From Setoptus koraiensis (lineage: Eukaryota > Arthropoda), in the NCBI GenBank assembly GCA_048013815.1, contig CM106586.1, positions 11,718,001 through 11,782,000 on the forward strand: a stretch of DNA of 64,000 bases. Reading direction: 5' to 3'. Of this stretch, positions 10,641 to 19,800 are shown piece after piece. The notes under the pieces are model-generated. The model was not told where the DNA came from and did no database searches. It worked only from the letters and a program-made list of their open reading frames with translations. Numbering within the stretch: position 1 is the first letter of the stretch; every line of letters begins with the position of its first letter. A program made the translations under genes and the position numbers.

Positions 10641-11738
10641 ATGAGTGAAAAGAAACATCGAGTCTTTATAGATAGTGAGCCAACAAGTGCCACAGACAAA
10701 GTGAAATGGAACGCATTTACAAGCATTCACTCTAAAAATAGCGTCAAAGACCTCATTCGTTTATGTCACCAACAAAAAAATGGCCATTCTATTTTACAAA
10801 AACCAGACAGCAGAGGCCTCTTTCCGATTCATTGGGCCTCAATAAACAATCGACCTGACATGATTGAATACATGATCTTGCATAAAATTCCAAGGGATCT
10901 CGCCTGCCGTGACGATAGCCTGCATGGAGCCCGACCATTGCACTTAGCCGCTCTCAATGGATCCATTGAAGCTGCTTCATCGTTATTATTGAGTGGCCAG
11001 GTCAACAAAGACACGGATACCATGGCCAAGAGCATAATATCTATAATTGATAGTCTTGATTCAGTTGGCCAGACAGCACTCATGCGATGCGCCATTAGTA
11101 GAAGTAGTAGCAGCGATTTATGCCCTGATTTTCTCACAGGCAGGAACACCTGGTCTCTTGGAGCAAGGCCCTCTCAAATGGCGTTGTATCTCATGGTGAT
11201 GGGAGCAGATTGGCGAATCGTTGACATTCGAACAGGCTTCAACTTGATGCACTTAGCCGTCATCAACGATTGCCCAGATATAGTCCATTTGTTGTTACCG
11301 ACAGCCACGACATTGAATAGGAGATTATTCAGATCAGCAAAATCGGTGAAATCAGCAAAGTCGGCAAAGTCTGCAAAGTCGACAAAGTCTGCAAAGTCTG
11401 CAAAGTCTGCAAAGTCTGCAAAGTCGGCAAAGTCGGCAAGGTCGACAAAGTCGGCGAAATTAATGAAATTGACCAACACTCCCAGTCCGCAAATGAAATC
11501 ACGAAAGACAATACCGAAGAAATCGGTGAAGAGATCGAAGTCATTGAGAAAGTTTGTTACATTGGTTGAGCACAAGTCGTTGCCGGATACACGACCGCCA
11601 CATTTGCAACCTGGCATCAATCTAGAAGGCCAAGAATCAACAGGAACGAACTATTACACTGAGATCGCACCCAAGAATGTCAAGTCAATATCTCAGTATG
11701 AGTTAATGCGTCAAAAAAAAACACTGTCCCCTAATTAA
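10641..11738 (+). CDS. Chimeric protein: ankyrin N-terminus fused to SAK-repeat tail
   Basis: 365 codons, open throughout. Residues 1-218 are the N-terminus of the DHHC protein (ankyrin repeats). The remaining 147 or so are the C-terminal tail of the SAK-repeat protein. The join at 11296/11297 is in frame and skips about 2.6 kb present in copy 1. The product has no DHHC domain and no membrane span, so it would be a soluble ankyrin protein with a cationic tail. It has inherited the DHHC promoter and the SAK 3' end. It could act as a decoy for ankyrin-bound substrates; that is inference. Expression is unproven. Confidence 0.7.
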   Translation: MSEKKHRVFIDSEPTSATDKVKWNAFTSIHSKNSVKDLIRLCHQQKNGHSILQKPDSRGLFPIHWASINNRPDMIEYMILHKIPRDLACRDDSLHGARPLHLAALNGSIEAASSLLLSGQVNKDTDTMAKSIISIIDSLDSVGQTALMRCAISRSSSSDLCPDFLTGRNTWSLGARPSQMALYLMVMGADWRIVDIRTGFNLMHLAVINDCPDIVHLLLPTATTLNRRLFRSAKSVKSAKSAKSAKSTKSAKSAKSAKSAKSAKSARSTKSAKLMKLTNTPSPQMKSRKTIPKKSVKRSKSLRKFVTLVEHKSLPDTRPPHLQPGINLEGQESTGTNYYTEIAPKNVKSISQYELMRQKKTLSPN

Positions 11739-12277
11739 CACGTAAACAGAGAATGTGAATATCAGTGTGACACGATGATGTAACATCTTATCAAGACTGT
11801 CTATCACATGTCCGTAATTTTGTCATTCAACAGCAGCCGAGCCATAGAGAATAGGGTAATGGAGGTGTGGGGCCATCAGTTGGTGGTGTCCAGACTAACT
11901 TGCTTCCAACAAATATCGGTTGTAAGATATAAGTGAAAGAAAAAAAGTGCCACGAATCGGCACTCGTTTTCTGTTCTGACGACCACGATCATTAGATAGT
12001 AGGGAGGTTGCGAACGTAGATCTTCATATTTTTGAGGAGAAATGTCACGATATCGGTTACAATATTAGTCACACTTTTTTCTTTTTCTTTTGTTTTCAAG
12101 AGATCTGGAAGACTGGGGCAGAACTAGGCAGTAGCAAATTAACAGCACTGACCTAAGATCTCCTCGCCTCAGTCCACTGACTGAGAGGTCTGTTGTACAA
12201 ATTCACTTATTTATCCAGTACAATGAAGCCAGAATAGATAAAATACAACTTTATGAATGGGCAGAAGGCATTGAATA
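11739..12277. other. 3' flank of the chimera
   Basis: Counterpart of 4169-4727, with a few substitutions and a small deletion. No gene. Confidence 0.6.
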
Positions 12278-12285
12278 CTCATGCT

Positions 12286-12813
12286 TAGGGTAGGGCAAAT
12301 CGGTTCCGAGCCGAACTATTCCTGTGCATGGCAAAAACCCCAAGAATTTTCTAGCGAGTCATTCTCATCATAAGGATGATTTTGAGACGTATTTGTGGTC
12401 ACCGAAAAACCGAAATTCAACTCATTTTCCTCATAATCACCGATTTTCACCAACTTGCACATAGGGACCGAAACACGGGTGGTTTTCATAGAAAAGAATA
12501 GAAATTTAGCCCAAATTATAAAGAAAAGCTGCCCTGTTGGGGTTTCCGAGAGTCGGTTGCTGGGCAATTGATCACTGATCACTTGTGATATTTATTGACT
12601 TCGGTCAGCATAACAAAGTCGCGCCGATATTACGGATATTACTCTATCAGAAAACGCAACAAAACCATCGATTCTCGACGCACCCTGCACTCACTGTATA
12701 TGGTGTTTCAAAAGTATCGAGACCCCAAAAAACGAAAAAACCGAGAAAATGCTATATTTGCTCCCATAAGAACCGATTTTGGTTGATTTTAGTGACCGAT
12801 TTGCCCTACCCTA
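12286..12813. mobile_element. Non-autonomous hAT-type MITE, 528 bp
   Basis: Perfect 19-bp terminal inverted repeats (TAGGGTAGGGCAAATCGGT) are flanked by an 8-bp target duplication, ctcatgct (12278-12285 and 12814-12821). The paralogous site at 4728-4735 is empty. An 8-bp duplication and TAGGG-type ends are typical of hAT elements. No transposase is present; the small ORFs inside are chance. Confidence 0.9.
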
Positions 12814-13042
12814 CTCATGCTGAAAGTATGGAATTGTGCAAGATGACATGCTCAAACCGAAAATGGCAAAACAAAAAACGAAAAATGAATCATCCAAGAT
12901 AGTGACCGTTCAAAAACTACCAAAATTTCCAACTCTCTTTCAATTTTATGAATAAATAGATATCTACCTTTATGACAAGATCGATTGTGCCAATCGATAA
13001 TCAAAAGCACATCAATACATGCTCTAATCTGGTTCGATCCGC

Positions 13043-13375
13043 GTCTCTATTTTCAAAAAGCAATCAAGTATATAGTCTGGTTGAGGTGGATGGAATTCGT
13101 GTTGTCGACAAGGCAGCAAAATTATTGATAAATAATAAAGAAGTCATGAACCTTTTGAATTTAGTCTCTTTTTCTGGGTTACGGTCGTTTCAGAGACGTA
13201 AGTTTCAGCGAATTACACTTCGGAGACGTATATTTCAGAGAACGTCTTTTTCTGGAGCGATATATTTTTCACTCAACCTCTATTGATCTCTCTATATATC
13301 GGAGCTGTTAATATCTTTTTTGTCGTACATGTGGGATCGATAGAAATAAAGTTAAGCGCAGAACTGCTTTGATCG
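13043..13375. other. Block present only in duplication copy 2
   Basis: About 335 bp between gcgtc and agttcagacc that copy 1 lacks. It has repeated words of the type ttcagagacgt but no terminal repeats or clear target duplication. It may be an insertion in copy 2 or a deletion in copy 1. Confidence 0.45.
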
Positions 13376-13485
13376 GACTTTGATTAGTTCAGACCAACCA
13401 CTCTCATCAACTAAATGGGGATAGAACCGATACATGTAACATGCATTCAGTGATAATGCGAACTGACAGCCTTTATTACAACTGT

Positions 13486-13539
13486 GCTCGTGCATGGAAG
13501 TAGAACAGAGACTTTGACACACAACCATTTTAACTTTCA
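13486..13539 (+). promoter_or_regulatory. Shared 5' module, copy 5 (original upstream module of A3)
   Basis: Short-spacer form. Here the octamer reads ATGCGAAC. It belongs to A3 by homology with 5058-5412, but the retrotransposon now separates the two by 10.4 kb. Confidence 0.5.
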
Positions 13540-13817
13540 CCTGGTGTATTGCAGAACACTTACGTCACGCGCTCAAGTCCATCTGCAACAAACAATTCGA
13601 GATTTCACATTCACTTCATCAGGCTTCATTATTAATTTGGTGACTTTTACACCACCGACGAGTAAAGAATTGACGTCTCTTGCAAGTTGCTTGTATCATC
13701 AGTTGCAACAAAAAATCATCCCTCCTATCTACTGAAAACAGCCGGATACAGCAATAGCGCCCAGGACAATACCAAAGTTATTAATCGAGTCATCTGCCAG
13801 TTTAGGTAGAGTCAAGG

Positions 13818-14325
13818 TGTGATGCCTGAGCGTGTCACGGAACAGAATCGTAGCAGAGACGAGGAATTGAATAGCGAGCAGAGATGGAAGCGGATATTAT
13901 TATATCAATTATTTGAGGACTTAAATGTACTAATTAACTAAATCTGCCCGACAGGAATTACGAGTCCTGGGGCCTCTATCTATTACTGTATTTTATTACT
14001 GTTATTGCTGTGAAATTACTACTGTTTTATGCAGAGAACGAGAGAACGCAAGTGTGTATATCAAAATGAGTTCGGTCCTATTTATATGGTTTGACCACGC
14101 TGCATGAAAACGTGGTCTAGATTGGTGTGAGTTCCATATCCGTCGGCACAAACAAAGAACAGGGTCTTCACTATATTTACATCGATGGACATCATGATAG
14201 ATCATTGTTACATCCAGATTTAATGCAACTCTTTAAAGTCTCAAACAGTAAGGAGAGACGCACATGGGTCGGCACATGTGCATAGTACTGTAGATTATGT
14301 GCGGGCACAGTGCACGGGCATCACA
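13818..14325 (-). repeat. 3' LTR (left on the plus strand)
   Basis: TG...CA ends (TGTGATGCC to GGGCATCACA), 508 bp, same as 23666-24173 on reading. Confidence 0.95.
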
Positions 14326-14337
14326 GTCCACCCTCTT
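14326..14337 (-). other. Polypurine tract
   Basis: On the minus strand the bases just before the 3' LTR read AAGAGGGTGGAC, as expected for the plus-strand primer. Confidence 0.6.
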
Positions 14338-14712
14338 GCAATTCTTGAGCTTGCGATAGAAATGCAACTTCTGTGCACTGTGCGGTGAAAAATACCTTGG
14401 GCTAAAACTCTCCGAAAAACCAGTGGTGAAAAAGGAGAGAAACCGTTGGTTATATCTTGCATGAAATGTCCGTTAGATTTGCAAATTTTGAATTTTCGCG
14501 CGGTGTGTCTCTAGAGCGCGTGTTGATTGTAATGTACACCGGTGGGTTCCGCAGTCCAAATCATTTATAACGGTTTTTCATGCAGTTCAAGTTAATACAT
14601 TCATCATTGGAGATATTGTCATTCCCTAATTATTATTCATCAGTTCATTTGAATCATTATTGTGGAACTTCATACATCGGATAACCATCATTATTAATCA
14701 ACTGCGTCCATC
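14338..14712 (+). promoter_or_regulatory. Non-coding leader of the antisense ORF
   Basis: 375 bp between the polypurine tract and the antisense start. If the ORF is expressed, its promoter is here or in the LTR. A weak TATA-like tttataacgg lies near 14562. No further signal is clear. Confidence 0.3.
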
Positions 14713-16812
14713 ATGGGGTATATTAGGAGACGTTTGGTTACGAATATTTTACGCCTTCGATATGCTAATTTAGGACGTCCTTCAATTAATGTGCTCGGTC
14801 CAGAGACATACGAATCCAAATATTTTCTGCTTAATGAGCCTGGAAAAGTATTAATATATTTTGGTCATCGTAAATCGACGAAACGTCCCTATGCCGTTAT
14901 TATCATCAAGAGTGACCATTGTGTAGATGAGAGACCTGTTGCCAAAGGATTTTTTATAGTCTACGTCGGAACTAATTACAATAACATCCAATCGGTCGAG
15001 GCAAAGCTCGTTTATAAGCACATTGGTGGAAAATGGGATTTTGACCGCAAAGGGATCATCAATTTAAAAGCACGTGAGGATGGCCTACATGACTACGGAG
15101 TATTGTTAGAATTCCTCACCAACATCGACATGGAAGAGTTGTATGATAGCTTTTGTGGTTCCTTCCATTTGGAATATATTGACATTAAGGAATATGGATT
15201 AGAGGGCTTTATTCCACCCTCTTGTGTCTCTATCAAACCAATGCGATTGGGATTTGACAAATCATATCATGACGGCAATGCTATACTCCGAGGAGAGAAG
15301 CCTTGTTTGGAGGGCGACAATAATAGCATCATTCTTCAGCATGATAATCATTGGTTCTATGGATTGACATGTATGAATACGTATAAGGGTGTTCGTGTCC
15401 ACACATTATCTATACTTATTGGACATAGAGGCTTCTTTCGGACCGAGGAGGAATTTAAAACTGTTATAGAGCTTTTCCAGAAGTGTCTATCTATTGAAGT
15501 CAACCGTGTTCTGGTGTCTCGTTGCGAGGAGAAGAGTGCGATTGGGGCCTGCGCTTCGGAGGCCATTCAATATATAGCTGCCTTAATAAAGGGAGAAATG
15601 GCTCCGCATGCCATCATTTTCTATCATTCGATCGATGCAGATATATACAAACTGAGATCTGATCCCATTTTCATCCTAGGGAAGGAAATGGTAAAATCGA
15701 TGGAGGAGATGAGTGACTTCTCGCAGTCCATCATTTCGAGTCAATCCCAGCCGATGGTGATGGACGATGATTTCCCAAATGAAGAGGGTATCCAGCCGGA
15801 AGAAGAAATAATTCAGCCAGCGGAGGACATCGCTGACACTGATGACCAACCTGGGATTGATGCCTCTTTTGAAGATATCTCCCAAAGTAGTAGCGTAGTG
15901 TTCCTCAGGATGGTGACAACTGTGTCAAGCCAATCGACTCAGCGTTCAGCTAGATGGGAAGAGGACTTTCTGGAAGCTGTTCAAGATAATATTATACACC
16001 ATAAATTCTTCAGTTTCCCCAAAATTCGCCTCAGTCCCCGCAGTCAAATTCAACTGGATCTAAGTACAGATGATATCACGAAGATTTTGGATGATTACTC
16101 TGAGGCTTTCTATCAACGTATTGGCGAGGAAGTTAGGTTTGTTGCGAGTTATGAAACGCGTATTGAGGATGCACGTGACATAACTGAAATGGTTTCGCCA
16201 GCTCGCTTTGTCGGATTAATGTTCTGTGGTGAGGAATTTGTGACCGTCTTAATCGATAAAGCTCATGACGAATACATCAGCTTTGCAGCAGGAAATTTGG
16301 TGAAACGTTCTTCAGATTTGAGGGAGAATTTGGAGAAAGTTGCGACAGCATATTTTCCAGCGCTGAGTGGATTCAAGCATATTATGGTTCCAAATTTATG
16401 TTTGAATCATATGAATTGCAGCCTCATTCACGCCTTAGTATCGCTCACCGTCATATCAGACTACATGACTCATTACCCCCGTTTGCCACACGCCATCATC
16501 TATCCGGCACCTCTAGTGCGTCATATGGCGTATTATCTCACAGTTGCGCGTATTTGCGCCAATAATGAAGCAAATCGAGCTTCAACCGGTCCACCATTAC
16601 GGAATCCCATAATACAAATTCCGGACACGGAAACGAAGGTAGTGGCTTTGAATTCCTGCCCATTCTGCCGAAAGAGAGGCAACATGAAAGGGTTAGCGGG
16701 TGTGTTCAAACACATTGATATGGCCCACGCAGGCCAAGCGTCAAAAGCAGCTAAAGCTCGGTACGAGAAGCGTCGAGTTAACATCATAGATCCGAGTAGT
16801 GATGAGGATTAG
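14713..16812 (+). CDS. Antisense 699-aa protein inside the retrotransposon, C2H2 zinc finger
   Basis: An open frame of 699 codons from ATG, opposite in direction to gag-pol and converging on pol; the stops are 49 bp apart. The visible domain is one C-terminal zinc finger: C649, C652, H667, H672, followed by basic residues. Two similar globular parts flank an acidic Ser/Glu linker (about 340-400). The first has an HW pair at H213-W214 and a GAC at C280; the second has H566 and C569. That order is reminiscent of Ulp1/C48-like cysteine proteases, which mobile elements often carry, but this is only a guess. AATAAA at 16843-16848 gives it its own 3' signal. There is no signal peptide or span, so it is not an envelope. 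Stop-free length argues for selection. Confidence 0.75.
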   Translation: MGYIRRRLVTNILRLRYANLGRPSINVLGPETYESKYFLLNEPGKVLIYFGHRKSTKRPYAVIIIKSDHCVDERPVAKGFFIVYVGTNYNNIQSVEAKLVYKHIGGKWDFDRKGIINLKAREDGLHDYGVLLEFLTNIDMEELYDSFCGSFHLEYIDIKEYGLEGFIPPSCVSIKPMRLGFDKSYHDGNAILRGEKPCLEGDNNSIILQHDNHWFYGLTCMNTYKGVRVHTLSILIGHRGFFRTEEEFKTVIELFQKCLSIEVNRVLVSRCEEKSAIGACASEAIQYIAALIKGEMAPHAIIFYHSIDADIYKLRSDPIFILGKEMVKSMEEMSDFSQSIISSQSQPMVMDDDFPNEEGIQPEEEIIQPAEDIADTDDQPGIDASFEDISQSSSVVFLRMVTTVSSQSTQRSARWEEDFLEAVQDNIIHHKFFSFPKIRLSPRSQIQLDLSTDDITKILDDYSEAFYQRIGEEVRFVASYETRIEDARDITEMVSPARFVGLMFCGEEFVTVLIDKAHDEYISFAAGNLVKRSSDLRENLEKVATAYFPALSGFKHIMVPNLCLNHMNCSLIHALVSLTVISDYMTHYPRLPHAIIYPAPLVRHMAYYLTVARICANNEANRASTGPPLRNPIIQIPDTETKVVALNSCPFCRKRGNMKGLAGVFKHIDMAHAGQASKAAKARYEKRRVNIIDPSSDED

Positions 16813-16842
16813 TGCCATGTCTAACATCATATTTATTACTTC

Positions 16843-16848
16843 AATAAA
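16843..16848 (+). terminator. Polyadenylation signal of the antisense ORF
   Basis: AATAAA 31 bp after the stop of the antisense ORF and just before the pol stop. Confidence 0.6.
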
Positions 16849-16861
16849 TGACCGAGGTCAG

Positions 16862-19800
16862 TCAATCCGAATATCTAGGTGGTCTTCTTATTGTTCGCTT
16901 TGGACGAGTCGTAATGTTGTCGACAGGCATCGTAGGTGAATTATTGATGGCATCGCTTGTTGGTGCATTATTCAATGTCTCAATCGAAGTCAAGTGACTA
17001 TTTGGAGTCTGATGCGTAATTTGGTCATCAAGTGATGGATTTTCAGGGTTTCCCTCGGTAGAAGGGGACCTCCTGATGCTGTCCATTAACACATCGAGGA
17101 TACTCCGGTTATCTCCTGAGGTATCCGAAATTCTTGCATCGGAACTGCCGTGGGCGACGAGTGATTCAATTCTTGGACCGATTTCTTGACTAACCTTGTT
17201 TTGCATCAATTCACTCGATCGCGAATTCATTTGGCAATTCCCATCGGTAGGACTCAAGATAACAGGTGTGTCTACTTGTGCGTCGACAGGATTCTGTCGA
17301 TCTGCCATTAAAGGCGATTCGCATGCAAGTGAGACTAATTCCGGTACAAAAGAACTCGTGTTCGCAGTGTTGGACACCGATTCAGGTTCGACGTCTCGAG
17401 TTATTTGCATGGAATTGCTATTAGGAAATGTGTTATCTGAATTTCCTTCGACAGGTAAATTGATTACAGGTAAATTCGTCTGTGTACCGCAAGAAATCTG
17501 TTTATCAGTTATATTGCTCGATTCTGATGCATTTGAGTGTTGATGGACAGGTTGTATTATGGTGCCGTTAGGTTCTGTACTTATTTCACTTTGAATGTTG
17601 ACCTGCATGGAATCACCTGTTACAGGTGAGTTATAAGGATGAAATTGCATAGAGGGATTTATCAGAGAAGTGTTTATCATATTGTCGAGTGATCTGTTAT
17701 TTACTGCAGTATTATTAGAGTTAGCATTATTCAAGTCCGTTGATACTGGATCTAACGGTTGACTTGGAGTGTCATGCTGAATATCATTGATTCTTTGCAT
17801 AGAATCAGTGCTCAGTTGTGAGTTAGCATTGTTTTGGTCGACAGTTAATTGTTGAATTGGCAGTTCTGCCTGACTGTCGGTTGAGATTCGGTTATCTCTA
17901 GGGAGCGACCCTAATTGATGCATCGTATCTCTAATGTCCGCTGTTCCAGTGAGACCTCTTTGTGTCCCATACCACAAAGGGCAGTCGTCGACGTGGAAAG
18001 GGAGAGATGTTTGTCTAACAATGGGACTCTCAGAGTACCGATTAACATTAGTTAGTTCATCTGACCGGTTATTATTATTATTATCATTATTACTATTATT
18101 ATTATTAAGACCAAGTATACCTGTGGAGTCCGTATTTGGACATCGATTAACACGAGAGGTATATATGGTTGTACCTGTGGAGCCCACGTCTGAGCATCGA
18201 TTAGCACATGTGGTATGCGCTTGTATTGTACCTGTGGAGTCCGTAAGAGGACATCGATTAACACATGGGGTACGCGCTAAATTTTCATCTATGGAGCCCC
18301 CTGTGGGACATCGATTAGCATAGATGAGAGCAGGTTCATTGCTTGTGGAGCCCATAGACGGACGTCGATTAACACAAGAACGAACATCGCCATCAGTTGT
18401 GGTGCTCATTGAAGGAGATTGATTAACACGAAGATGAGTGACTTCACAAATGGAGTCTGTAGCGGGGCATCTGTTAGTATTTGTATGAGATACCTCATGA
18501 CAATTAGAGCCTACCGCGGGACATCGATTAGCATTTGTAAGATCATCATCTTCGTCATTACTTACCCACGGTGAAGTACGATACAAGTGTGTATTGAGAG
18601 CAGATAATTGTTGACTTACGGAGTCCTCAGGAGGACATCGATTATCATGAGTAACTTGTATCGATTCATTCACCGAATTCTCGCCTTCAGGCGAGGTCGC
18701 AGATAGTGTTGACCCTGAGCGTGTGTCAAGATGATTCAATGTCACAGGTACTACTATTTGACTCTGGATTGGAATCGGACTATCGGGAAGTGAGTTCAGA
18801 ATATCTTTGCCCCCGACCTCTGGTTCGTCTGCCTCTAGATCGATAACTTGGCCAGAGTCATGATCATTCATAGGTTTCGACAACAGATGGTGATTGAGGC
18901 GTCCGATCTCTTGAACTAAACCCTCCTCGAGTTCATCCTCATCTTCTCTAGAGAAATAAGGTTTTGCCTGTTCGAATGATATCCTTCTTTTAACAGTCTG
19001 GCTCAGGTCTGAGACAAGCAAGGCCTTAGGACTGTCCTTCTCTCCTATGAATTTAACAATAACAAAGGGGCCTTCCCATTTGTGAGCGAGCTTACGACAG
19101 ATCGTTGTTGGTACACGCTCGACTCTCACTAGGACTAGTTGTCCGATAGCATAGTTCTGTGGTTTACGCTTCTTGTCGTAATAGTATTTTTGGACAAGTT
19201 GCGCTTTATAAGTGTTGAACGCTGCTTCATGCCTGACCATATCACGCAGGTCTTTAATTAATGGTGCATCTATATCATTATCCAATTCGCCTGGTTGCCT
19301 CAGAGGGTTACGAGGTTTAACTCCGAATAACAATTCGTAAGGAGTGTATTTGGTCGATTGGTTGACTGTTGTATTATAATTAAATACGGCCCATTTAAGT
19401 TGTTGGTCCCAATCTTTTTGATGCCTGCTCACATAATTCTTGATTATTTTAACCAGAGTGGCATTAAACCTTTCGTCCATACCGTTACTTTGGGCGTGGT
19501 AGGTACACGTGTATGATGGCTGTATTTTGAGGGTGTTGAGCAATGTAGTATATTCTGCCGAAGTAAATTGCACCCCATTGTCGGTCACAATTTCTTTAGG
19601 ACAACCGTGTATGGCAAATATATCTTCTTTAAGGAAATTAATGATGTCGATAACTTCGGTTTTGGGTGTTGCTCTAGCGTAGCCGAAGCGACTAAAAGCA
19701 TCTATCGCTGTTATGATATATTTATTGCCCTTGTGTGATGTGGTGACTTTACCTACGATATCGACGTGAATTCTGTCAAATATGTTCGAGGTTACGATTG

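Larger units (their letters stand above)
10310..13817 (+). repeat. Start of tandem segmental duplication copy 2
   Basis: 10310-11296 matches 146-1132 and 11297-13817 matches about 3729-5391, apart from the MITE (12286-12813) and a 335-bp block (13043-13375). After the retrotransposon the homology continues at 24174-27640. The coding part 10641-11296 reads as identical to 477-1132, so the duplication or a later gene conversion is recent. Confidence 0.85.

Noticed and set aside
12316-12902. ORFs of 60-105 codons inside the MITE
   Set aside because: They span the element ends, lack transposase motifs and are not conserved.
13028-13045. tRNA B-box-like ggttcgatcc
   Set aside because: No A box, acceptor stem or cloverleaf around it; other ggttcga words also fail.
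14002-14205. 67-codon ORF in each LTR
   Set aside because: Lies over the TATA and R regions of the LTR and begins without a link to gag; identical only because the LTRs are.
18052-18323. Plus- and minus-strand ORFs overlapping the pol repeat tail
   Set aside because: They are frame shadows of the NRCP repeats.
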